A stretch of 64,000 nucleotides of DNA from Cloeon dipterum (Eukaryota; Arthropoda; Insecta; Ephemeroptera; Baetidae), in contig NC_088789.1 of assembly GCF_949628265.1 (NCBI RefSeq), positions 24,359,883 through 24,423,882 of the forward strand, written 5' to 3'. Below are positions 42,101 through 54,600 of the stretch, piece after piece. A program made the translations under genes and the position numbers. The notes under the pieces were generated by a model, which was not told the origin of the DNA, did no database searches, and worked only from the letters and a program-made list of their open reading frames with translations. Position 1 is the first letter of the stretch, and every line of letters begins with the position of its first letter.

Positions 42101-42602
42101 AGGTGCATTTCTCCGCGCACTTTGTCTCGCAGATAAAGTAAAATATGGTGTGCCGTTTTATGAAGGGTAAAAAACACCCAGAAAGATATCTTTTTTACAC
42201 GACAGCCAGCTGCGCGCGGGATTATTGCTCGAAAGATTGGCAGGGGGAATGCAGGTTAATTGGAAAAGAGAACGTTGCATTTTCATCAAGGCGGATGGCG
42301 GGAATAACATCCTTTTCAAAGTTTTCTCGTCTGCGGAATTTCCCCTTACACGCGCCCTTTTTATATGTCCGGCAGTCATAAAAGTTGTGAACTAATTTCA
42401 ACCTCCGTCCTTCTCTTGAGACGAACAACATTTTTATATTGTGTAAAAAGCCAAGTTTTATACATATATTCGTTTCATTTATAAAAGCTTGCGGTAATTA
42501 ATGGCGGAGACAATTTCAGCTGTGATGTGTTTCCAGGGTTACATCCTGGCCCCAGGCTGCGAGGGACCCGCTGAGAAGGAGTTTACCATCGAGGAGAAAT
42601 GA
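22635..42602 (+). CDS. SLC5-family sodium/solute symporter, gene 1 (SMCT/SMVT-like)
   Basis: A plasma-membrane transporter that couples the sodium gradient to uptake of a small solute. The best resemblance is to insect sodium-coupled monocarboxylate or multivitamin transporters, but the substrate is not readable from sequence. Coding exons: 22635-22837, 24690-24849, 25579-25644, 32437-32488, 33827-33894, 33968-34122, 34175-34315, 38824-38932, 39023-39129, 39193-39379, 39951-40037, 40346-40509, 41726-41951 and 42537-42602 (TGA). They sum to 1791 nt (596 residues, typical for SLC5) and all phases agree. Landmarks are TM1 about residues 15-38, YLMGGKNM (49-56), SYISGVSMLGVPAEIY (68-83), GGLRAVVWTD (184-193), GNFFMWLAHLAANQAILQR, PGFPGLFIAGVFSAAL followed by SSMSTNLNALSG (354-365, the sodium-site helix), and a last hydrophobic segment near 510-535. 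The C-terminus is short and acidic (FTIEEK). Acceptors at 33967 and 40345 are weak but are supported by the paralogue at 45665-58427. The substrate assignment is the main doubt. Confidence 0.9.
22838..24689 (+). other. SLC5 gene 1, first coding intron
   Basis: 1.85 kb, AT-rich. It contains a long hairpin at 23451-23588. No other feature is seen. Confidence 0.6.
23451..23588. repeat. Hairpin with GTCCTGGTCCCGGC termini
   Basis: GTCCTGGTCCCGGCAAAATT at the left is matched inverted by AATTTTGCCGGGACCAGGAC at the right, and the pairing continues into CAACAACC/GTTTGTTG. The middle (TTTCCTTGTTGCAAGAAAAG) resembles 48143-48170, which suggests a small MITE family. Confidence 0.65.
25677..25730. repeat. 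CT microsatellite just inside an intron of SLC5 gene 1
   Basis: About 27 CT units beginning 33 bases after the donor of the third coding exon. The Ser-Leu ORF over it is not real. Confidence 0.95.
26165..26245. repeat. Interspersed repeat fragment
   Basis: CACTGGGTCCCAATAACATC and GAATAACATGGG match the tract at 12580-12620 in order and spacing. It is flanked by GGGTCC at both ends, so it may be a degraded TIR element. Confidence 0.4.
27737..27763. repeat. GT microsatellite
   Basis: About 13 uninterrupted GT units. Confidence 0.95.
33229..33649. repeat. Fold-back element, intact copy 1 (family A)
   Basis: Nearly the whole 421 bp is an inverted repeat. The left arm has CCAGTTGTATAAACC, AACAGATGGCGC, TTTTAAGGCACTTTCGCTGC and AATCGGTTCAGCCAATCGCC. 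The right arm repeats these inverted, ending in GTATGCAACTGG. Both arms meet near a short spacer at about 33419-33455. There is no ORF. It lies in the intron before the exon at 33827. Other copies are at 42906-43178, 53636-53847, 57182-57502 and 57533-57957. Confidence 0.8.
35628..35641. repeat. Homopolymer run of 14 G
   Basis: Fourteen consecutive G bases, unusual in this AT-rich region. Its length may carry sequencing error. Confidence 0.85.
36146..36184. repeat. CT microsatellite
   Basis: About 19 CT units inside the intron. Confidence 0.95.
37950..38391 (+). repeat. Family B element, full copy
   Basis: Starts AAAGAGAATTGATACTGG and ends CCAGTATCATTCCACTTT, an inverted-repeat pair. The interior carries CTTAGGATTCAGTTAAAGCC and GGACAGATCTCGACGAGAGG, shared with the copies at 52972, 61395 and (inverted) 21873. 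It is about 440 bp with no conserved reading frame. Confidence 0.75.
40749..41110. repeat. Degenerate repeat resembling 12735 and 61822
   Basis: Opens GCAGGGTTTGCCAATTTTGC and contains TTTTTTGCGCAAAAAACC and TGTTTGGGTTTTTCCGC. Related wording recurs near 41030-41110. This is a dispersed-family guess with unclear ends. Confidence 0.3.
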
Positions 42603-42781
42603 TATTTTTGTACGCTCTTGTATTTGATTTTACAGTAATTAAAATGAAAACAACAGAATTTTCAACAAAAGTTCCTCTCTCGTTCAATCCTTTCAAGACT
42701 AAAATGTAAGAGAGATAGAAAGGATAGAAAATATAATTGAAAACTTACCTCTTTTTTAAGGTCTATCCATCCTCAAGCTAC

Positions 42782-42787
42782 AATAAA
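42782..42787 (+). terminator. Candidate polyadenylation signal of SLC5 gene 1
   Basis: AATAAA about 180 bases beyond the stop codon. Other matches lie further downstream. Confidence 0.45.
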
Positions 42788-42905
42788 TATGCTGTTTATT
42801 CACGTGATAAGATTTTATTTTACGTGTCGAAAGAAGAAATATCCTAGTTTAAATAACTAACGCAAAAAATAAATCTTTAATTCGAACTTTAAGAAAATGT
42901 CTATA

Positions 42906-43178
42906 GTGTTCGGAGTTCGGAACCTCCAACAGATGGCGCCATCGTTCATTTGCAACTTTACTGACATTTTTTGCATTGCAATAATTTCAGATTAACTAAG
43001 TATTCTCGGCGTAACGATATTTAATTTTAGATTTGCTGAAAACAAGAAATTAGTTCAGCCAATTACAATAGAGACGACAGGAAATATTTTTTCGCTCTGA
43101 ATTATTGTTTTTAGGCTTGGCAGAACCAATTTTGGTTTTCAACGTGCCATGGCGCCATCTGTTGACGTCTCTGAACAC
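42906..43178. repeat. Fold-back element, shorter copy (family A)
   Basis: GTGTTCGGAGTTCGG with AACAGATGGCGCCAT on the left is answered by ATGGCGCCATCTGTTGACG and CTGAACAC on the right. It shares CAGATGGCGCCA and the TTAGTTCAGCCAATTAC motif with the longer copies but is reduced inside. Confidence 0.65.
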
Positions 43179-44160
43179 AAATAATTGCCTTCCTTATTGG
43201 TGAATTTAATATATCATTATTTTGATCATTAACTGATATTTTTATTCTTTTTCGCCTATTTATTTCTTATGTATTTTTATGTGTATTTTCTTCTACTGTC
43301 AGAATACAATTATGGAGCTTAATTTTACCAACCAATTTTGTGTATAAGCCAAGGTTCTGTACAGTAAAAGGCAAAAATTGCAATTCATTGGAGGGCCGGC
43401 AGAATTAACTCTTCATACCATCATAAAGAAGAATGGAAGCAATCAGAGAAGGCTTAATTATTTGATTAACTGCCGAGCCGAGGGGAAGTCGGCAGAGAAA
43501 ACAGCATTGTAGTGTGCGTGACGCCACTTTTCTCATTATTTGATCAATTTTTCCTAGCAGGCCCGACAAGTGGAGACTATTTGCAGATCGGCCTTGACTC
43601 TTTGCTAACGCAATAAATTACTCTGGATTAGTTTTCGGACATGAATGGAGCGAGCACGCGGCCAATGACGTTTAAGTTATCTATCGGCCGTCTCGCAAGT
43701 TGCAGCATCATTGCATAGACGCGTGTGCTGCCCTGAAGTTTGATACGACATGCACTGCAATCGAGCGTGAGTGTTTGCCAGGACAGGACACCTACCTGTG
43801 GAGTGATTTGAAAACATGTGAGTTAGAAATGCAGCTGGTTATTTATTCGGTTCAGTGAGGAAGTATATTATTTATACATATCGGCTTTGGATAATATTTG
43901 CTTGTGGAAATTACATTCTGTTCCAAACGAGAGGCAGTCCAATCTATATCCCTATTTGAATTTTGAATTGCATTACCAGTCATTTCCCTTGATTTTTCTA
44001 TAAAAAATAAAACAAATTAAAATGTCAAAAAATTAATTTAAACAAAACACTTAATAACTAAACTTTCATTTGCTAAAAAATGGAATCTAAACATTCCATT
44101 CACATGAAATCCTTAACAAATAAAATTTATTTTGCTATAAATTATTAAAAAAAAAAAAAA

Positions 44161-44338
44161 ATTAAAACCAGGATTCATACTCGTTGTCAGAAGAATTCGT
44201 CGTTTTAATCCTCGACTAGTTTCGACGTCATCAAATACGTCCTATTCATGAGGCAGTTGAGGCTAGCTCCAAAGACCAAATGTCGAGGATTAAAAACGAC
44301 GAATTCTTTTGACAACGAGGATGAAGCCTGGTTTTAAT
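44161..44338. repeat. TIR hairpin with arms of about 55 bp
   Basis: ATTAAAACCAGGATTCATAC through GACGAATTC-type sequence to CCTCGA at the left is matched inverted by TCGAGGATTAAAAACGACG through GAAGCCTGGTTTTAAT at the right. The spacer is about 65 bp. An A run (44147-44161) abuts its left end. No second copy is seen. Confidence 0.7.
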
Positions 44339-45664
44339 TATATTGAACATGGAAAAACCTCAAGTGGTCGTATTTTTCAAAAATAAATAAAAAAGTCGTC
44401 AGATTTGACAGCTAAAAATAATTTGGATTGTTGGCTACAGAAAGGAGTCAAGGAAAATAGTTTTGTTTAAATATAAGATATAAGCCTTGCTCGTCTAGAA
44501 AATATACCATGGAAAATTTTGGTTTTATTTAAATGCCAAGAGGTTTCAGTAATTGTATTGGAAACAAGAATTTATCAGGTTTTTTCGTATAATTCCTACT
44601 GAAAAGACGTTGGTAAATAGGTAACAGACATGAACAGCTTGTGTAATTTACAAAAAATTGGGTAGCATTTTTTTGCTAATGCCACTCCATCTTCCAAGAA
44701 ACATGTCAAGTGCACACACAGCATGCGAGTGAGGCGCAGGTACAAAGCAAAAGAGGCCAACCGACCCCCGCTGCGGCCGCAAATCCCTCAAAAGAAACTT
44801 CGGCATGCTTTTGACGAAAAGCGGTGTTCAAGAGCGCATTTGACCCTTTATTTAAGCAAAAGCAAGCTAACTGCAAAGCCGGCCGCTCGTTTCTGGCTCT
44901 CCCTTTCGCCTAAATTGCGACACACAGGCTGCGCGTGGCAAAAAGTATATTATTTACCGCGCTTTCATCTGGACAACGCCGCCGCAAATTAACCCTTCAG
45001 AGCCATTTTTCCGGATTTTTTTTGCCCGGCCCGGTGAGAAGCTCTAGAGACTATGGTTTCAAATTTTTGTTGCCGCTGAACTTTGATGCTAAACCGACCA
45101 TGGCAACACTCGATTCTTTTGTGTGCTTTTTGCAGTTATTACCAAAACTGCAAGTTCTAGGTTACATAATAAAATTACACACTTTCGGATGAGTAAGCTA
45201 AATTATTTTTTCGATATAAAGGATCTAACAGGAGAAGAAATTAAAAAAATTAATGTTTGAAAAGAAAGCTATATTTAATTTAAAATTTTTCATTGCATAT
45301 TACCAAACAATTTCTATCATAAACAGGCTAAAATTGAAAATTTTGGAAATATTGTTGTAAAAATTTACACATCAACATGAAAAACTTTTTATCTAGTTTT
45401 ATACTAAGTGAGTTGTATTAAGATCAATTAATCAAATCCGATTGAGATTAAAAAATTGGTTCAATAGTAAACTAATAAAATTCGCCGGCGAAACAGTTCC
45501 AGGTTTTATTTCTGACACATTGCTATTGTTATTTCTGTAATAAAATGGTGACACCAGAGTGTGTTGCCAATTTCTGCAGCACATTAACGCTGTCGACGCG
45601 TCTTAAATCCAGGTACGCAGCAGATGTTTTTGGCAGCACCACGACCCAGCTTCCGCCGCCAACT

Positions 45665-48600
45665 ATGAGTGGAGGCAAAACTTTTAGCTTCTTGGACTAC
45701 TTTGTTTTTTGCTCTCTGATGCTGACTTCGGCCGTGATTGGCGTCTATTTCGCCTTTTTCGCCAAGCAAAAGCAAAACACAACCAAGGAATACCTCATGG
45801 GAGGCAAGAACATGGGAATTTTTCCCATCACAATGTCACTTGTTGCCAGGTAAGGTTTTTTATGCAGATAAATCGTAGTGCGTAGAATTTATGTTAAGCA
45901 CAAATAAAAATAATTATTTAAGCTTCTCAAGAAGCAAATTTAAAGATCTATTAAGATGCAATTATTTACATTTTTCAGCAGAAATTTGGGTTGGTTTCAA
46001 TTAGTACATGCGTGTTTTTAACAAACCTCTGAGTAAAATAAATTAATTTTTGGGTCAATAAAAGTCTTGCTGACAGACATTAATTTAAAATAGATTCTAG
46101 AAAACGTTTGATTCACTATAAAAAGTTCTTTGTATATTTTTATTTTCAAACGCATTACTTGATTAGAACACAAACTCCCCTTCTCTGTATAATATATTGA
46201 TTGCAGCTACATCTCTGGCGTGTCCCTGCTCGGCGTACCCGCCGAGATCTACACTTTCGGCACTCAGTACGGCGTAATCATTATAGCCGAGGTTCTGGTC
46301 TGTGTGCTTTGCTCTTACGTGTTCATGCCAGTGTTTTACAAATTGCAACTGTACTCATCTTTCGAGGTTGGAAAAAGCCGGCCGGCTCATTTAACAGCTC
46401 TCGTTGCAGCAAAAGCCTTTTTGTTCTAGTATTTGCGGATGAGGTACGACAACTCGGTCCGACTCTTCCTCTCGGTGCTCTACTGCCTGATGACAGTGAG
46501 TTTGACATCAATTACACCGGCTAACGCCTCTCTCTCACTCACTCTTTGCTTTCCTTCCGATATGTGCAAGAACAAAACGGCAATTTTCAAAGGCGAAAAC
46601 ACTATGAAAAAATGTGTTTTTTTACTGACGAAGGTTATTTTATTACAATAAAATATTAACACAAATCCAAAATTTAACAGGCAGTGATTTCAGATTATTT
46701 ATTATCAATATTTTATTTGTGCCGATTTCGATAATCTACTAGAGTTGCTCTTGTTTCCAAATTATTTTCTGTATTTGTTATCTACATTTTGTTCACTTTT
46801 AAATTTTCCTCAAGATTTCCAGACGTCATTATAATTAAAAAAGTTAAATAATAAGCAATTTAACAATCTCGGCGAGTGCAGCGGGGACGAGACGTGCGGT
46901 AAAATTGTTTCCCACTGCGCAGATCCAAGATGGCGTCTGAATGTGGGAAGCAAAAAGCTCTCTTTGAATTCGCGTACGAGTGTCAAGAGTTTTTTTTACG
47001 ATCCAAAAGACACAATTAGTTAAGAGTAATGCAAATTATGTATGTCACAATATTGACAAAAACTTGGTTCTTTTCAAGTGACTGTTTTTTACGCCATACT
47101 CCACCGGACGCCATATCTGCGCGTCGCACGAATCTGGCCCCCGCTGGGAGAGTGGTGAGTTTTCAGAACAATATCATTGCTTGAAAGAAAGAATTTTTTT
47201 TAGTCATTTGTATAATTGAAAAAAAGTTTTGGAAATTTTGGAAATTTGAAGGTGAGCGTTAGCGCCGTTTCGACTTATTTCCAAAACATGTTCATTACCA
47301 GAACTTAATTAAGCAAATGAGGTCTTTCATTTAGCATGACGTAGCAGACGGGTCAGATTCTAAAAAAAATGTTAAATACATATACGCAGCCAAAAATTAG
47401 ACTCTTTGGTCTGCAGTGCTAGCCTAGCCGTCTCCAAACTTAATGACAAACAGTTTGCTGTTTGCTCTCAAATTTGAAGGTGGAAACACGTGTGGGAAAA
47501 CGCACAGGCTGCTGTGACGCACGTCAGAGAACGCGCACGCAGTCGCTCTCGTTTGGATGCATAATTAAAGGGCGCGCGCATTTAATTAACTCTCGGAGTC
47601 CTTTCCTTCCATGTGCGGCGGCTTTGGTAGCAAGTAAAACTAACAAACACCCAGGACTTGCTCTGCAGAAGGCTAGCGAGTGTAGAATTTGATTTAATTA
47701 ATACCTCAATGTAGAAAATATGAAAACGGTGTATTTGAAAATGAATATAGTGTCTCTGCTCTTTGATGAAAATGATTTAAAAATTTATTACGTCATCTGT
47801 TAGAGCATGGAAAGAAAAAAATCCTGTTTTGCACGCAGCCAAATTTGTGAATAAATATAGGACTGTGATTTTAGTCGACTATTTTCCTTGCTAATTGGAC
47901 TGTTTTATATGGTTTCTGAGCCAATATAGACTGTTTGAGACAGGATTTTAGCCCAGTTGACTCGATTTTGCTATTAATAAAATGTAGTATTTTTAATGAA
48001 AAATAACTGCGCCGTCGCCTTAATTTTGGGCTTTTGTTCTTTTGCGTAACACTAACATATAAGCTATTCAAACATGGCTGCTTCCGGGGTCTTGAGAGAG
48101 GTCAGGAGAAAGAATAACTACATACTTATCAAACAAATGGAATTTCTTTTCTTGTTGCAAGAAAAAGGCAATGATAAATTAAACAGTAAGAATTGGCATG
48201 TTTGTTAAGCAAACATGCTCTATTTCTTGACCAGTGCAAATATGCACCCCTAATGGCTGCTGTAGATCTGTGAATATTGGATGTGTCGGTTTTGCAGTAG
48301 GCACTCGACTCTCTCACCAATCGTCATTTTTTAATTAAAGTTTACCCTGGTAGTTTTTCTTGTCATAATTATTATTCACATTCAAACTTTCGCGCTGAGA
48401 CTCTGGGGGCAGCCATCATGCGCGGCTCAATCGGGTGATGGTGAGTGGAAAAAATCTTACATTTTAGTGTCAATATCTTATGAGCAGAGTGGCCAAAAAT
48501 TTACGAACAAAGCACAGACTTTGGAAAAAAACATTTAATATATTTCGGTATTAACTCAAATGAAAAATTGTGTCAGAAAGAAAGGTGGTTCATTTTTTAG

Positions 48601-51600
48601 TTTGATTTCAACGCTTTTCATCATAAAAGGTGATTATTTTAATGACTCAAAATAGCTCAACGGGTTGGAGCTCGCCACTTGCTCTTTTTCCAGCGGCCTT
48701 ACACAAATATCTGGCGTTTCAATAAAAGACCTCGGGGTGTGGGAAGGCGAAAAGATGGCTAAATTGGGTCCAAGCCCCTCTACGTGATATAGTGTTGTTG
48801 GAAGTGTTGAGAAGAAGACTCTAAAATGAAAATAAATTTGAAATTTCTAAGTCATTGTTAAGATAAAAATTTAATGAGATATGGCTATTTTAGTAGAAAT
48901 AATTTTCAACAGAATAAAAGATATTTTCTCATGGGATGATAGATGGTTCACACAGTTTTTCAACTTGGGTCTCAAATCAAGTTTTCTACTTCCTAACCAG
49001 GATGAAAATGAACTTCTTTTCTAAACAGTCCATAATATAGAACATTATATTTTCACTGAGTGAAAGAAAACAACTCGTTTGCAACTGCACTTTGCATAAA
49101 AATGCATTTTTGCAAGGATGTGCGCAAAGTGTTTATGCAAACTCTCCGTCCGATGAATGTGCACATGAAATTGCACAGAGCCTCTTTTGCATACACTTAT
49201 CGAGATGCGCATGCTATATAGGATTTCGCTCGCACGCGGCACATGAATATTCCGCGCACGGAACTGAAACCAAGTGAGTGAGAGGGAACAGCATTTTCCT
49301 TTTGATGCATATCCTCGGTGCGGTGCAGCACACAATGCTTTGTCGTTTTTCACCATTAAAAGTGCACGCCTGCTTGCAGATCTTGTACACGCCGCTGATC
49401 ATCTACATCCCGTCGCTCGCGTTCAGCCAAGGTTTGCAAAGCAGTTTTGCTGAGGTCCAACTGAGTGAGCTAACTCCTTGTTTGCAGTGTCGGGCATCAA
49501 CTTGTACGTTGTGGCGGTTGCGACGTGTGCCATTTGCATTTTCTACACTAGTTTGGTGAGAGCAACGACACACTATTATGTTTTACAGCCGAGATATATA
49601 CGCGCTGCCTGCCTGCCTCTCAGATTATAATGCGCTGCTGCGTTTATACTGCGGCACAGGGGTTTTGGGGTGTTATCACTTTCGAAACAAGTACCTTTTC
49701 AAATTTGCATTGCCATCTTGAACTCGTGGTTTATATATATAGTCTATTTTCTTACCTCGTCTTGTATTATAAGAGATAAAAACTTAAGTAATACGATGCG
49801 GATAACGCGAATTTCTAATCCTTAAGGTTTTCTATACAGGTTGGTAGTGTTTTTTTACTATTTATATTTTTTGGTTATTTTGCTGTTGAAAAATGTATAA
49901 GTAAAAAATTATTTTTGAAAAGCTTTAATATCAACAAGTTTTTTTATATTTATTTTGGGGATGTTAATTTGTATTCATCGAACAAAAACGAAGAAACTTC
50001 AGTCTGATTTTCAGAAGGTGAATAAAATTTTAACAAAACTTTCTTTTTCTTGTGGAAGAACTGGTTGAACTTTAAAACTGATACTTATTTATTGGGCACT
50101 GTTAAAAATTCCGCAAAAATATGCCCATGAAAAATTTTCCATGGGTGAAAACCAAAAATTATGCACTTTTCTTTATTTAGCAAGTCAAAATTTTTTGTAT
50201 GTGTATGGTTTCGGCAGTTTTAGACGGTTTCAAGTGTAATTCAAATAGAATTAGTTACACGATTTGTGCTTTATTGGTCTCGGAATCACAGAAAAAATAG
50301 CCTATCGTAAAAATTTAACAGTCCTTGATAATAAATCATTTTAAAAACTAAGGAGGAGCGGGAGGAGCGCATAAAATATCAATAAAAATGGATAAATCAC
50401 CGTATACTGATATGTATTTTTAAATCCATGTTTTCCTCAACGCTTTAAGTTCCCAGTTCCTTCACTATAAATTAAAATGTTTTTTCGGGTGAACCTTTTA
50501 AGGAAATTAAAGTCAGAACTATTATAAAATAATGAATTGGCTATAAATATTTCCGTAAAATGTTCATCCTCGCTTTTTAAACTCTAAAAATAATTTTTTC
50601 CAGTATTGTCAGTATCGCAATAAATTTGTATTCAAGGTAAAAACCGAAATTAATAGTGTTTGGAAATGTTTATTTTTACCATACTGGAGTTTTTGCTTTC
50701 GTTATTTTGTTTTTTACAAATTCTAGCTTATAAAGCCTTTAAAATGGTTTTTGTTGAAAATATAAACACCAAAAAGAGAACTTATGCTCAAAATATGAAC
50801 TTATTTAATGTACTACGTAACGTTCAATCGTTTTAATTACATGCCCATCAATTCTCCAATCATTACAATGGAAATTTAAATCTTTACTACACACTTATAG
50901 ATTACTAAATTAAACTTTCATTATTTAGAATTCATAATATATCGCTTTATTGCTTAAATTATACAAATCATCTTTAAATTGAATTTTATTGTCTGTATGA
51001 GTTGCTAAAATTTAATTGATAATTTTGTTTCACGTTATTCAAGAATAAAAAAATCAAGGTTTAACATTCTCAAAAATAAAAAGTAAAAGAAAATATATAA
51101 ATTTTAAAATATTATTAAAAAAGTTTGTTTTGTTAGCCCACTAAAATATTAATTAAAATTTTTCTATTCTAGGGAGGTTTAAAAGCCGTGGTATGGACGG
51201 ACACGGTGCAGTCCTTCGCAATGATCTTGGGCGTCGTGGCGGTGACGGTGCTGGGCACGATGGACGTCGGCGGCGTAGGCGTCGTGCTGGACCGGGCGGC
51301 CGCCAGCAACAGGCTCGAGTTCTTCAAGTACAGTAGAGAAAAATTGACAACCTGTTTTGTGTGACGCCGGGTTAACCGGGCCCGCATGTTGACAGCCTGG
51401 ACCCGAACCCACTGGTGCGGCACACATTCTGGACCGTGGTAATTGGCAACTTCTTCATGTGGCTGTCACACATCGCGGCCAACCAGGCCATCCTGCAGCG
51501 CTGCCTCGCGCTGCCCACCGTCGGCAAGGCTAGAAGGTGAGCCAGCCGCCCCTTTATGCACTCACGAACTAACTCCTAGTCGCTTTGGGTTGGACCACCA

Positions 51601-54600
51601 CATTTTGTCTGAAAAGAAATTCACTTTAATCAAAATTATTGGATTTTTAATGACCAATTTTTAATTTTTAGAGAAGAGTTAATAAATGGTATGTTAGATA
51701 AAGTAAGAGAGCTATTTTGATTTAATTATGCATATATATAACGATGTCAGTACATTATTAACAAATTTGTATAGATATTCGTTGTTTGCAGTGTGTCGAG
51801 TTTTTATTTATTTACCTCTTTTCAATTTAATGAATTTTTCATTCAATAAAATTTGTTTCATTATAAATTAAATATGTTAAAATAAAAATCGAATTTTAAT
51901 TTTTGTTGAAAATATTATTTAGTGAAAAATTTGGTCACGCAACTTACTGTTTCGGTAATATATGTATATGCTTAACCGCAAATTTTACTAGTTTAGTACC
52001 TTTAAAATTTATTAATCATAAATGGATGCACAAATATGAAATGTTTTACATGCATATTTATATATTTGATAAAAATACTAGTCATAAAATTTAGAATTTA
52101 AGCTTACATCTAAATTGGTAAAAGGAATTGGATTTTGCTGCTTTAAATTAGGTTTAAGCAATATAACGACAGATTAATTTAGACTTTCTTTTAAATAAAA
52201 TTTATTTTTTGGTTGATTCTTATTGTAAAATTTCAATTTAGAGCAAGATTCCAAATTCAGACCAATACTTTTCGGGTACGTGAACTCGTTCCCCTATGTC
52301 TTCCCGGTGCCTAACTCGATTTCGACCCTCGACTTCCGTCAGAACGTTTTTCTCGGGGGTGCTGTGACAGATTAGGGCCGGCGCGAGCGGACAGAAATTG
52401 GAGCTGATCCCCCTTTGCCCTGTGTGTGTGTGTGTGCTATCCAAAGTGCGATTCAATAGGCCAAGGTGTCGTTACCTGGGGAGACAAGATGTGCTGCATT
52501 CGCGCGCGCACACGGAAAATGTATTTTTAATGCGTGTTGCAGGGCTCTGATTTCGCTCTCGATTGGAATTTCCCTGTTCGTCGTTTTCAGCGTCTACTCG
52601 GGCTTGGTCATTTACGCCAAATACCACGACTGCGATCCAGTTTATTCGCAAGTAAGCCGGTGCACGGGACAATGAAGAGGTGGATTATTTTATTTTTGAT
52701 TTGTTTGCAATAATAGGCCATTCGAAAAGTGGATCAAATTCTTCCCTACACGGTCATGGACTTGTCCAATAGCGTTCCTGGATTTCCTGGAATTTTCATC
52801 GCTGGAGTTTTCAGCGCTGCACTAAGGTCAGGATGAGTTCCTTTTTTATTTCAAAGTTGTTTAAAAGAGTAAGCACGATTGGGGAGGTAAGAATGAATTT
52901 GCTTTTTTATGGTTTTCTATTTCTGGATTTGATGCTGGTAATAATTTCAAGAGCAACAATTTAAAAATTTTTTAAAAAGGAATGGTACTGCAAAAGCCTG
53001 GAAAATGCTCGTTGCCAATGCATAAATACGTCCCTTAGGATTCAGTTAAAGCCTAAATTGACCCAAGAAGCACTGTAATTTTTTTAGAAAATTGGCTGGA
53101 AAGTTACCGTGCTTTTCAAATGGTAATGGCTGTCTCCTTACTTGAAATCCGATTTAATTTCAAAACCAAGAGTTTCCCCAATAAGTGGCATACACCGTTG
53201 GACAGATCTCGACGAGAGGAATCGGAATATGCCAAGATAATATGTTCGAGCACTGTAAATTTTGGAGAAAATTGGCAAAATTTGAATTTTTACTGTATGA
53301 AGGTCCTTTTTTACTATTGAAAATTGTTGAACAAATTGTTTATCGACCAATTGCGTATGCGGCATCCAACAATTCAAAGATTTTCAATTGTTGCCCAGTA
53401 TCATTCCACTTTAAAGCAGATTAAAATAAATGGTAACAAAAATACTCGAAAATTGTCTCACAAATTTAACTACTGTTTTGCGACTTTTTTGAGGGCTTCC
53501 CGATTTTATTTAATTATTGTTTAGCTGTTTAATGATATCGAGAATAAACACTTAAAATATAAGAAACATATTCTGATTATACCATTTTGGTTTTGACCAA
53601 ATAATTTAGTATTTATAAAGTTATAATTTTAGATAAGCCGAAATAAAAATTGGTTCTGCAATTTCTGCAAATCACCATAGATGTGTAAAACAATAAATCA
53701 TCTGTTTTTGTTATTTGGTCCCATTTTAATTAAAAAATACACTGAGCTATGATTTGAGTCTAAAATCGCAGTGAAATTATCTTGAAATCGTAAGTAACCA
53801 GGGGCGCCATCCATTGTCGGCCTTGAACATTGAGGAGGCTCACACAAAAAAATGGCGAATTGGCAACACTTAAATAATCTGTATATACCCTCACATTCCT
53901 GTCATGCCTGAAAATTATTACAATCATTTCTATATTTACTTTTGGTATCATGATGTTCATCATTAAAACTGTTAGATAAAGAAAGAACGTTGTACGGGAA
54001 ATACAAGTGCAAAATTCATAAATTGATATTAATCCAAATAATAAAATGTATTCTTGGTAATTAAATAAAAATTTCTTGATTGCATTATGCCTAATTATTT
54101 TTTACTAAGCTAATTTAAATTTAATGAAAATTGTTTCACAAATTTTTAATGAAATTATTTATAAAAAATGGTTTTATTATACATCAAATATGTTTAAACT
54201 AAATTAAAGCTAAAATTTATGTTAAAAATATTGTTTGTGTACAAATTTTAAACGTTTTTTTTTTTGTAAAATTTACTAAATTTCTCAATAAACATAGTTA
54301 TTTTGCGACACATTTTTAAAAAGATAATGATCCAATCCATACTATTGATCAATCTTAAATTTACGATTTAATCCCCGTCTGTTTACTGTCTCGTCAAATT
54401 AAATTTTCAGCTCGATGTCGACGATGCTGAACTCGATGTCTGGCGTGATCCTGCAGGACTTCATTCGGCCGTTGTGGGGCGAGCGGCCGTTGTCCGAGCG
54501 GGCCGCCAGCACCATCATGAAGACGATCGTGGTGCTGATTGGCTCTGTGTGCGTGGCCATGACGCTGATCGTCGATCGACTCGGGGCGATCATCCAGGTA

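Larger units (their letters stand above)
42603..45664. other. Intergenic region between the two SLC5 genes
   Basis: 3.06 kb with a fold-back copy (42906-43178), a TIR hairpin (44161-44338), and CpG-rich blocks at about 43440-43810 and 44710-45000 that could hold the promoter or 5' UTR exon of gene 2. An acceptor-like AAATCCAG ends at about 45612. Confidence 0.5.
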
